Assembly: GCA_016710065.1 (NCBI GenBank)
Contig: JADJLP010000002.1
Span: forward strand, 186,001-250,000
Source: Candidatus Ideonella esbjergensis
GTDB lineage: Bacteria; Pseudomonadota; Gammaproteobacteria; Burkholderiales; Burkholderiaceae_C
Reading direction: 5' to 3'
DNA: 64,000 bases
The notes under the pieces are model-generated. The model did no database searches. It was not told where the DNA came from and saw nothing but the letters and a program-made list of their open reading frames with translations. Position 1 is the stretch's first letter; each line of letters begins with the position of its first letter. A program made the translations under genes and the position numbers. Positions 1 to 6,641 of the stretch are shown piece after piece.

Positions 1-101
1 AGGGCGGCCAGCACGCCCAGCGGGAGGCCGTGGATCAGCCACAGCAGGCCGAGCATGGCCCGCGCACCGAGCTGCGCCAAGGGGCTGTTGGAGCGGCTCA
101 T
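1..101 (-). CDS. Lipid A biosynthesis acyltransferase, N-terminal fragment (cut by window edge)
   Basis: Only the first 33 codons are present; the gene runs off the left edge. The ATG at 101-99 is preceded by AAAGGGG at a good distance. The peptide starts MSRSNSPLAQLGARAMLGLL and continues with a hydrophobic stretch, as at the N-terminus of LpxL/HtrB inner-membrane acyltransferases, which add secondary acyl chains to lipid A. It lies 70 bp downstream of a complete lpxL-like gene on the same strand, so the two probably form a tandem acyltransferase operon. The family call rests on a short hydrophobic N-terminus plus this context; the catalytic part is outside the window. Confidence 0.6.
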   Translation of the reverse strand, partial: MSRSNSPLAQLGARAMLGLLWLIHGLPLGVLAA

Positions 102-130
102 GGTGCAGCCCCTTTGGCGCTGCGCACCTT

Positions 131-160
131 CCCCCCAAGGGGGAGTTCGCCCTTCGGGCG
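131..160. repeat. Two small intergenic hairpins between the acyltransferase genes
   Basis: The 70-bp gap between the two acyltransferase genes holds a C6-AA-G5 dyad (131-143) followed by CGCCC-TTC-GGGCG (148-160). Both are compact GC-rich stem-loops. They could weaken read-through or stabilise the processed mRNA. No T-tract follows, so a classical terminator is not supported. Confidence 0.4.
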
Positions 161-171
161 GCCGTGCGGGC

Positions 172-1062
172 TCATTGCGCGCCCTCGGCGCTCTGGCCAC
201 GCGGCTGCTTGTAGCGGTGGTAGCCCCACAGGTACTGCGCGGGGTTCTGGTTGATCACGCGCTCCATGGCGCGGTTGATCACGCTGGCGGCGGCCACCTG
301 TGCGGCATTCTTGGCGGCCTCGCTCTGGTCCATTGCGTCGGGCAGGGCCTCGTCCAGCGCGTGCACATGCACCACGAAGCCGGCGCTGCCGCCCAGGCGC
401 TCGCACCACAGCAGCACCGGCACGGCGCCGGTTTGCTGCACCATGCGCGTGGCCAGGGTCATGGTGTAGGCCGGCTGGCCAAAGAACGGTGCCCACACGC
501 CCTGGCCCTCGGGCGGCACCTGGTCGGGCAGCAGACCCACGATCTCGCCGCGCTTCAAGGCCCGCAGCATCTGCCGCACGCCGGCGAGCGAGGCCGGCGC
601 CGTGGCCAGGCCGGGGCGGTGGCGCGAGGTCTCTTCCATTTCGCGCAGAAAGGCCTGGCGGGCCGGGCGGTACAACGCGGTGAGTGGCTGGTTGGCGCCA
701 AAGCGCTCGACGATGGCGCGCGCCGCCATCTCGAAGCTGCCCAGGTGGGGCGTGAGCAGCAGCGTGCCCTTGCCCTGGGCCATGGCCGCCTCGATGACCT
801 CGGCGCCCTCCCAGCGCACCAGGTGCGAGATGGTTTGCTCCGGGGGCATCAGCCACAGCCAGGGCACCTCGGCCACCATGCGGCCGGCCTCGGCCACCGA
901 GCGGCGGCGTGCGGCAGCGCTGACCCCGGCCAGGTCAGCATTGGTGCGCAGGCGGTGGCGGTAGCTGGCTGACAGAGCCCAGGTGAGCCAACCCAGGGCC
1001 GAGCCCACGGCGTGCAAAAGACCCAGGGGCCAGCGCGAGATCCAGCGCAACAAGAACATCAT
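172..1062 (-). CDS. lpxL: LpxL/HtrB-family lipid A acyltransferase
   Basis: A 296-residue protein of the lysophospholipid acyltransferase family that transfers a secondary fatty acyl chain from acyl-ACP to the lipid A precursor at the cytoplasmic face of the inner membrane. Residues 1-30 form the hydrophobic membrane-associated N-terminus. The catalytic HX4(D/E) motif is seen as HLGSFE at residues 106-111, and later conserved blocks such as LLPDQVPPEGQGVWAPFFG are present. Length fits the family (about 300). The start codon lies at 1062, divergent from metK with about 195 bp between. A second acyltransferase follows downstream. The exact paralogue (LpxL versus LpxM-like) cannot be told from sequence alone. 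Confidence 0.85.
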   Translation of the reverse strand: MMFLLRWISRWPLGLLHAVGSALGWLTWALSASYRHRLRTNADLAGVSAAARRRSVAEAGRMVAEVPWLWLMPPEQTISHLVRWEGAEVIEAAMAQGKGTLLLTPHLGSFEMAARAIVERFGANQPLTALYRPARQAFLREMEETSRHRPGLATAPASLAGVRQMLRALKRGEIVGLLPDQVPPEGQGVWAPFFGQPAYTMTLATRMVQQTGAVPVLLWCERLGGSAGFVVHVHALDEALPDAMDQSEAAKNAAQVAAASVINRAMERVINQNPAQYLWGYHRYKQPRGQSAEGAQ

Positions 1063-1070
1063 GCTTCGGA

Positions 1071-1076
1071 TAAAAT
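1071..1076 (+). promoter_or_regulatory. -10-like box upstream of metK
   Basis: TAAAAT followed by a short G/C stretch, in the divergent lpxL-metK gap. It matches the form TA(A/C)AATCGC that recurs before several genes here. No convincing -35 hexamer is visible at 16-18 bp. If it is used, the metK transcript has a leader of roughly 170-180 nt. Confidence 0.3.
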
Positions 1077-1082
1077 TGGCGG

Positions 1083-1257
1083 CATCGCCGAGTTAACAGG
1101 ACAACTTGCGGGGCGATGCGGGTCTGATCTTCAGATCACGCCAGGCCGGGTTCTTCAAGAATCGGGTCTGTACAAATGCCGCTAAAGCGTTCGCCGCTCA
1201 CCCAGGTTGCAGAGTCGGACGACGCCACCCAGTCACCGGCAACCAGATTGAGCATTC
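1083..1257 (+). promoter_or_regulatory. Long, structured metK leader region
   Basis: The region from the presumed -10 box to the metK start contains several dyads. The largest pairs GGTTGC (1205-1210) with GCAACC (1239-1244), about 13 nt before the ATG. Upstream there are a TCTGA-TCT-TCAGA hairpin and a TTCTTCAAGAA palindrome. A long leader before metK suggests RNA-level control. I could not match it to a known SAM riboswitch class, and the diagnostic GGAGCG core of the SAH aptamer is absent. Confidence 0.3.
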
Positions 1258-2440
1258 ATGGCGAACGATTATCTCTTCACCTCCGAGTCCGTCTCCGAGG
1301 GCCACCCCGACAAAGTCGCAGACCAGATCTCCGACGCCATTCTTGACGCGATCTTCGCGCAAGACCCGCGCAGCCGCGTGGCCGCCGAAACCCTGACCAA
1401 CACCGGCTTGGTCGTGCTGGCCGGCGAGATCACCACCAACGCGCATGTGGACTACATCCAGGTGGCGCGCGACACCATCAAGCGCATCGGCTACGACAAC
1501 ACCGAGTACGGCATCGACTACAAGGGGCTGCGCGGTGCTGGTGGCCTACGACACGCAGAGCAACGACATCGCCCAGGGCGTGGACCACGCCAGCGACGAC
1601 CACCTCAACATCGGCGCCGGCGACCAGGGCCTGATGTTCGGCTACGCCTGCGACGAAACCCCCGAGCTGATGCCCGCGCCCATCTACTACGCCCACCGGC
1701 TGATGGAACGCCAGGCCCAGTTGCGCAAGGACGGCCGCCTGCCCTTCCTGCGCCCCGACGCCAAGAGCCAGGTCACCATGCGCTACGTCGACGGCAAGCC
1801 CCACAGCATCGACACCGTGGTGCTCTCCACCCAGCACAGCCCCGACCAGAGCGAGACCTCCACCAAGATGAAGGCCAGCTTCACCGAAGCCATCATCGAA
1901 GAAATCATCAAGCCGGTGCTGCCCAAGGAGTGGCTCAAAGAAACCAAGTACCTGATCAACCCCACCGGTCGCTTCGTCATCGGCGGCCCGCAAGGCGACT
2001 GCGGCCTGACCGGCCGCAAGATCATCGTCGACACCTACGGTGGCGCCTGTCCGCACGGCGGCGGCGCCTTCAGCGGCAAGGACCCCAGCAAGGTCGACCG
2101 CTCAGCCGCCTACGCCGCCCGCTACGTGGCCAAGAACATCGTGGCCGCCGGCCTGGCCAAGCAATGCCAGATCCAGGTCGCCTACGCCATTGGCGTGGCC
2201 CGGCCCATGAACGTGACCGTCTACACCGAAGGCACGGGCGTGGTCAGCGACGAGAAGCTGGCGGCGCTGGTGCAAGAGCACTTCGACCTGCGGCCCAAGG
2301 GCATCATCCAGATGCTGGACCTGCTGCGCCCGATCTACGAGAAGACGGCAGCCTACGGCCACTTCGGCCGTGAAGAGCCCGAGTTCAGCTGGGAGCGCAC
2401 GGACAAAGCCCAGGCGCTGCGGGCTGCAGCCGGGCTGTAA
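1258..2440 (+). CDS. metK: S-adenosylmethionine synthetase, with apparent frameshift
   Basis: MetK makes SAM from methionine and ATP. The first frame reads MANDYLFTSESVSEGHPDKV and stays MetK-like to about codon 90. It then turns to nonsense, while the next frame continues with CAVLVAYDTQSNDIAQGVDH through to the end, including GAGDQGLMFGYA, the DAKSQVT segment and HGGGAFSGKDPSKVDRSAAY. The switch falls at a run of four G (1524-1527), where three G would restore one 393-codon frame. Everything else is intact and full length, so this is probably a base-call or assembly error in an essential gene, though a real mutation cannot be excluded. Start is at 1258. Upstream is a long leader and lpxL is divergent. 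Confidence 0.9.
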
Positions 2441-2566
2441 GGCCACCCCAAACGCCACCGCCCCGTTTTCGGCACAAGCTGTGAACCCGGCCTGCCAGCG
2501 CCGGGGCGCGACGGCCGTAGCGAGCAGCACAGGCCATCTCCGAATCGCGGCACGACCCCGCCCAAC

Positions 2567-2580
2567 TTGACCCGAATCAA
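2567..2580. promoter_or_regulatory. FNR/ANR-like binding site upstream of the dihaem cytochrome gene
   Basis: TTGACCCGAATCAA differs at one position from the FNR-family consensus TTGAT-N4-ATCAA. It is centred about 113 bp before the cytochrome start codon. A weak -10-like TAGTCT at about 2632-2637 would put the site near -70. Oxygen control of a respiratory cytochrome gene would make sense, but this is a single motif match. Confidence 0.35.
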
Positions 2581-2599
2581 CTCCCAACCGGGATCAACC

Positions 2600-2625
2600 C
2601 CAGGGCCGCCCCAAAACGGCCCTGG
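2600..2625. terminator. Strong hairpin between metK and the cytochrome gene
   Basis: CCAGGGCCG pairs perfectly with CGGCCCTGG around an 8-nt loop CCCCAAAA. It lies about 160 nt after the metK stop and is followed by GTCTTG rather than a T run. It may be a weak terminator for metK or a 5' leader hairpin of the cytochrome transcript. Confidence 0.4.
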
Positions 2626-2685
2626 TCTTGCTAGTCTCTGCACCGCGCCGCACTGAGCAGGCTTAATCAAACCAACGGAGACGAC

Positions 2686-3321
2686 ATGCACGCCAGATTT
2701 TCTTTCAGCTTTTGGGGGGCCGTCGCAGGCCTGTGGATGGCCGCGCTGGCCGGCCCGGCATGGTCCCAGGACATGGCCGGCGGCAATGAAACCGCGCGCC
2801 GGGCGTTGCATGTGTGCGCCGTCTGCCACGGCGAAGGTGGCCGCAGCAAGTCGCCCGACACGCCCTCGCTGGCTGGCCAGCCAGCGCTCTACACCCAGCG
2901 CCAGCTGAAGGATTTCCGCAGCCAGCAGCGTTCCGAGGCCGACAACGCCGCCTACATGTGGGGCGTCTCAGCCCTGCTGGACGACGACACCATCCAGGCC
3001 CTGGCCAACCACTACGCCGAACAAACCCCGCACGCCGGCTTCACCAAGGCCAAGCCGGCCGTGCTGCGCGCAGGCAAGGACATCTTCGAGAACGGCCTGC
3101 CGGCCAAGGGTGTGCGCGCTTGCGCTGCATGCCATGGCAACCAGGCCGAAGGGGCCGAGGGCTTCCCGCGCCTGGCCGGCCAGCACGCGGCCTACATTGA
3201 GCGCCAGCTCAAGGTCTTTGGCACCCGCCTGCGCCCGCACGGGGTGCTGATGAAGGCCGAGACGGCCAACATCACGCCCAAGCAAATGAAAGCCGTGGCG
3301 GCCTACCTGCAATCGATGTGA
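2686..3321 (+). CDS. Dihaem c-type cytochrome (cytochrome c4-like)
   Basis: A 211-residue exported electron carrier. Residues 1-27 are a signal peptide ending AGPAWSQ. Two haem-attachment motifs are visible, CAVCH (44-48) and CAACH (146-150), in two similar halves each followed by a GQxAxYxxRQLKxF-type segment; this duplicated layout is typical of periplasmic cytochrome c4. Met residues following each haem could be axial ligands. The start has GGAG 6-9 bp upstream (2677 onward). The likely role is electron transfer to terminal oxidases in the periplasm. An FNR-like site lies upstream and a cluster of inverted repeats follows. Confidence 0.88.
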   Translation: MHARFSFSFWGAVAGLWMAALAGPAWSQDMAGGNETARRALHVCAVCHGEGGRSKSPDTPSLAGQPALYTQRQLKDFRSQQRSEADNAAYMWGVSALLDDDTIQALANHYAEQTPHAGFTKAKPAVLRAGKDIFENGLPAKGVRACAACHGNQAEGAEGFPRLAGQHAAYIERQLKVFGTRLRPHGVLMKAETANITPKQMKAVAAYLQSM

Positions 3322-3341
3322 GCCGCGCTGAGCGCGCATTT

Positions 3342-3433
3342 GTCATTCCCGCGTTGGCCCCTCGTCATTCCCGCGCAGGCGGGAATCCACGGCCTTCGCA
3401 AGGCTAGCTCCCCGCCTTCGCGGAGATGACGGT
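3342..3433. repeat. Intergenic inverted repeat cluster A (GTCATTCCCGC type)
   Basis: Contains two GTCATTCCCGCG half-sites and one complete dyad, TTCCCGCGCAGGCGGGAA, then a diverged CCGCCTTCGCGGAGATGAC copy. The same element occurs at four other places in the window. It lies between the convergent cytochrome and proQ genes, where it may act as a bidirectional transcript end or mRNA stabiliser. Confidence 0.7.
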
Positions 3434-3452
3434 CCCCGAGGATGTGGGCGGC

Positions 3453-4172
3453 TCAGCGCGGTTTGCGGGCCTCGTCACCGGTGGGGGCTGGTCGTCGCTC
3501 GCGTGAAGGCGGACGGCGGTCACCCTGCGGCGGCCGCGGGCCCTCGCGGCGGGCCTGATCAGGCCCTGGACGGCGCGCCTCGTATTCCTTCTTCTCGCCT
3601 CGGGCGATCTCCAGCAGGCCGTCCAACTCTTCGTCGGCTACACCCTTGAGGGCGCAGAAGTTGGCGCGCGTGAGCGTGGTGGCCTCGAAGTCGCGCAGCA
3701 GGTGCGCACGGTTCAGCCACTGCGCTTCCTCCAGTGCCCGGCGTTCTTCGTGCACGGCGCGGCGGCGCTTGAGTTCCTCGCCCGCCAACTGGCGGTGCTC
3801 GTCACTGAGTTCACCGGCCGGTTGGCCGTCCAGATCGAAACGGCTCTTGGCCTTGCTCAGTGCCACCAGGTAACTGGTGCTACCGGTATGGCGGTGCAAA
3901 AAGATCGACAAGGCCTTCTTGCTGAACACGCCCTGGGCGCGCTCTTGAATGTCGGCCTGGATACGTAGCTTGATGGGCTTGGGCGAGTCGCCGAACAGCG
4001 CCGGGAAGCGGGCCTTGAGCTCGCGCGCGCATTCGGCCGGGCTCAGGTCACGGGGGCCGGGGGCGGCGGTCGTCGAGGTCAGCGGCTCAGCGGTAGACAC
4101 TGCACCTTCAAGCGTGGGCACAGGCTCAGGCACCGGCTCGGGCAGGGCATTGGAGGGTTCAGTCATCGGCAT
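3453..4172 (-). CDS. proQ: ProQ/FinO-family RNA chaperone
   Basis: A 239-residue protein. A Pro/Glu/Thr-rich N-terminus (about 1-45) precedes a ProQ/FinO domain (about 46-155) with ECARELKARFPALFGD, PKPIKLRIQADIQER, and a FLHRHTGSTSYLVAL segment. These proteins bind structured sRNAs and mRNA 3' ends. The C-terminal 50 residues are basic and low complexity (Arg/Pro/Gly), probably a second RNA-contacting tail. The second Met (4166) is an alternative start; neither has a clear ribosome binding site. The gene stands alone between a repeat cluster and a hairpin region. The domain is confidently recognised; whether it is the ProQ orthologue or one of several FinO-domain paralogues is unclear. Confidence 0.85.
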   Translation of the reverse strand: MPMTEPSNALPEPVPEPVPTLEGAVSTAEPLTSTTAAPGPRDLSPAECARELKARFPALFGDSPKPIKLRIQADIQERAQGVFSKKALSIFLHRHTGSTSYLVALSKAKSRFDLDGQPAGELSDEHRQLAGEELKRRRAVHEERRALEEAQWLNRAHLLRDFEATTLTRANFCALKGVADEELDGLLEIARGEKKEYEARRPGPDQARREGPRPPQGDRRPPSRERRPAPTGDEARKPR

Positions 4173-4262
4173 CGCGTTCGGGCACCACAGTCATCAGAAA
4201 AGAAGAAGGGCGGCACCCTGGCCGCCCCCGCTATTGTCGTACAGCCACCTCAGGCCAGCGCC

Positions 4263-4321
4263 AGGCCGCTCCGAAGCGGCCTGAGCGCCCGCATGGCGGG
4301 TGGCTGCCGTACCCGGCAGCC
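4263..4321 (-). terminator. Two tandem hairpins downstream of the 4333-5292 lipoprotein gene
   Basis: Reading leftward from the lipoprotein stop, an 8-bp stem GGCTGCCG/CGGCAGCC (4302-4321, loop TACC) is followed by AGGCCGCT-TCGG-AGCGGCCT (4263-4282 on the minus strand), closed by a TCGG loop. There is no long T run, so factor-independent termination is plausible but not proven. Confidence 0.45.
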
Positions 4322-4332
4322 GGTTGCACCAT

Positions 4333-5292
4333 TCAGTCCAGATCGGACCAGTTCACCACCTTGGTGGTTTCATAGCCGCCATCGCCGTTGGCGTCGATGT
4401 AGATCTGCGCCTGTGTGGCGTTCAGCGCCTCGATCTTGATCGACGAGTTGTTGGCGCCAGTGACCTGCAGCATGCCCTGATAGGGGTAGTTGTCCGCCCA
4501 GCGGATGAGCAGCGGCGCCAGGGTGCTGAGCTGCACCGATTGGCCCGGGAAATCGCTGCTGCTGAAACCGCCCGACAAGCTTTCGGTGACCACGCTGCCA
4601 CTGTCGACATAGCTCATCGAAACCGCCTGGACGCCGAAGCTGCGAGCGACGCCGCCTGAGGTGGCACTGAGGCTCAGGCTGGGGCTGGTGACCGCAACGT
4701 TGGCCAAGCCTTCCAGGCTGGCACTGACGCTGCCGTCGATGGAGGCTGCCGTGCCGGTGCTGGTGTCACTGCTGCGGAAGTTGGCGAAGCTGAGCGTGAA
4801 CGACAGGTGGGTGGCGTCGGTGAAGCCGGTCAATTGCAGCGAGAAAGAGCCATTCGTCATGCCGCCAGCGCCATCGCTGCAGTTGTTGGCCGTGAGCGAG
4901 ACCGATTCGCCCGCGCGGTTGAGCTGGTCGTCGGCGTTGCTGTCGTTGAAGCTCACGGTGAGCGAGCCGCCACCGGTGCACGACACACTGTTGCTAAAGG
5001 AGGCCTTGCGTTGCGCACCCAGAGCCGAGACCGCCATGGCGTGGGCGCGGCGCACCTGGCTGATGGTGGCCTGCTGGCCGGTCGGGACGCCCAGATTGGC
5101 GCCGATGTCGCCAATGACCCCCATCAAGCCTGCAGACTGCAGGCCGGCGCGCGCGACGTTGTTGGCATTGTCTGCGGTGATGGCGAGCGGACCGCTGGCG
5201 CTGGGGCCGCCGTCTCCGCCACCACCGCAGGCCGTCAAAGCGGCCAGCGCCGCAGCACTGAGCGTGTACCGAATCAATTCCCTGGCTTTCAT
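4333..5292 (-). CDS. Hypothetical lipoprotein
   Basis: A 319-residue protein. The start at 5292 is chosen because AAAGGAGGA lies just upstream and the product then begins with a lipoprotein signal, MKARELIRYTLSAAALAALT, followed by the lipobox Cys and a Gly-rich linker; an upstream in-frame ATG at 5352 overlaps purT and has no such support. The mature part is Ser/Thr/Asn-rich with alternating beta-strand-like stretches (SVSLTANNCSDGAGG, SLSLSATSGGVARSF) and one further Cys pair. The C-terminus has a DANGDGGYETTKVV segment resembling a Ca-binding or beta-turn motif. I do not recognise a named family. It probably sits in the outer membrane. purT lies upstream on the same strand. Confidence 0.7.
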   Translation of the reverse strand: MKARELIRYTLSAAALAALTACGGGGDGGPSASGPLAITADNANNVARAGLQSAGLMGVIGDIGANLGVPTGQQATISQVRRAHAMAVSALGAQRKASFSNSVSCTGGGSLTVSFNDSNADDQLNRAGESVSLTANNCSDGAGGMTNGSFSLQLTGFTDATHLSFTLSFANFRSSDTSTGTAASIDGSVSASLEGLANVAVTSPSLSLSATSGGVARSFGVQAVSMSYVDSGSVVTESLSGGFSSSDFPGQSVQLSTLAPLLIRWADNYPYQGMLQVTGANNSSIKIEALNATQAQIYIDANGDGGYETTKVVNWSDLD

Positions 5293-5344
5293 GCCGTCCT
5301 CCTTTGTGTAGTGAGGAGGCCATTCTGCACTTGCGCCGCTGCGT

Positions 5345-6574
5345 TCAAGCACTGCGCGGCTTCACTTTCGAGGCCGCCAGCTTGGCCTGCCGGCGCGCCA
5401 CCTCCACGTCGGCGTCGTGCACCAGGGCCACGCCCATGCGGCGCTTGACGAAGCTTTCTGGCTTGCCAAACAGGCGCACTTCGCTGTTGGGCACGCGCAG
5501 GGCTTCGTCCACACCGTCGAAGACGATGCCCTTGGCTTCAGTGCCACCATAGATCACGGCGCTGGCGCCCGGGCTCTTGAGCGCGGTGCTCACCGGCAGG
5601 CCCAGGATGGCGCGGGCGTGCAGCTCGAACTCGTTCTGCCACTGCGTGATCATGGTGACCATGCCGGTGTCGTGCGGGCGCGGGCTGACTTCGCTGAACC
5701 ACACCTTGTCGCCCTTCACAAACAACTCCACGCCGAACAGGCCCAGGCCGCCCAGGTCGTTGGTGACCTCTTCGGCGATGTTGCGGGCCAGTTCCAGCGC
5801 GTCCGGGCTCATCGGGTGCGGCTGCCAGCTCTCGACATAGTCGCCGCTCACCTGCACGTGGCCTATGGGCTCGCAGAACTGCGTCTGCACATTGCCGCGT
5901 GCGTCCATGGCGCGCACGGTGAGCAGGGTGATCTCGTAGTCGAAATCGATGAAGCCTTCGACGATGATGCGGCCGTGGCTGACTCGGCCACCGGCCATGG
6001 CGACCTCCCAGGCCTTGCGCACATCGGCGGGGCTGTCGATCTTGCTCTGGCCCTTGCCCGAGCTGCTCATCACGGGCTTGACGATGCAGGGGTAGCCGAT
6101 GCCCGGGCGGCGAACGCCGCCTTCTTCCGATCCGTCGATGGCGGCCTGCAGTTCCTCCAGCGAATCGCAGAACTTGTAGGGGCTGGTGGGCAGGCGCAGG
6201 GTTTCGGCGGCCAGGCGGCGTATGCCCTCGCGGTCCATGGTGAGGCGGGCGGCGCGGGCGGTAGGGATGACGCGCACCAGGCCTTCGGCTTCGAGCTTTT
6301 GCAGCTCGGCGGTGGCGATGGCCTCGATCTCGGGCACCACCAGCATGGGCTTTTCGGCCTCGATCAGCGCGCGCAGCGCCGCCGGGTCGCTCATCTGGAT
6401 GGTGCGGGCGTGGTGGGCCACCTGCTGGCCGGGGGCGTTGTCGTAGCGGTCCACGGCGATGGTCTCCACGCCCAGGCGCTGCAGCGCGATCAGCACCTCC
6501 TTGCCCAGCTCGCCGGAGCCGAGCAGCATCACACGGGTGGCGGAGGGCGAGAGGGGGGTGCCGAGGGTGGTCAT
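5345..6574 (-). CDS. purT: Formate-dependent phosphoribosylglycinamide formyltransferase (GAR transformylase 2)
   Basis: 409 residues. PurT converts GAR to formyl-GAR with formate and ATP, bypassing the folate-dependent PurN in purine synthesis. The N-terminal pre-ATP-grasp domain shows VMLLGSGELGKEVLIALQRL; the ATP-grasp part has IVKPVMSSSGKGQS (about 170), EVSPRPHDTGMVTM and a C-terminal YGGTEAKGIVFDGV block. Length is slightly above E. coli PurT (392). Other purine genes (purC, purE, purK) lie 10-16 kb away in the window, not in the same operon. The stop lies 52 bp from the start of the downstream lipoprotein gene, so they may be co-transcribed. Confidence 0.93.
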   Translation of the reverse strand: MTTLGTPLSPSATRVMLLGSGELGKEVLIALQRLGVETIAVDRYDNAPGQQVAHHARTIQMSDPAALRALIEAEKPMLVVPEIEAIATAELQKLEAEGLVRVIPTARAARLTMDREGIRRLAAETLRLPTSPYKFCDSLEELQAAIDGSEEGGVRRPGIGYPCIVKPVMSSSGKGQSKIDSPADVRKAWEVAMAGGRVSHGRIIVEGFIDFDYEITLLTVRAMDARGNVQTQFCEPIGHVQVSGDYVESWQPHPMSPDALELARNIAEEVTNDLGGLGLFGVELFVKGDKVWFSEVSPRPHDTGMVTMITQWQNEFELHARAILGLPVSTALKSPGASAVIYGGTEAKGIVFDGVDEALRVPNSEVRLFGKPESFVKRRMGVALVHDADVEVARRQAKLAASKVKPRSA

Positions 6575-6641
6575 GGGGTGCAGCCAGGGTGGTTGGGGGG
6601 AAGGGCCGCATTATCCCCAGCCGGGTCGCGCCGGACTTGAC

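Noticed and set aside
1083..1257. A second SAH or SAM riboswitch upstream of metK.
   Set aside because: Fragments such as CCGAG, GCCAGGC and GCTCACCC occur in order, but the essential GGAGCG segment and the P1 complement are missing, and no SAM-I or SAM-II core is seen.
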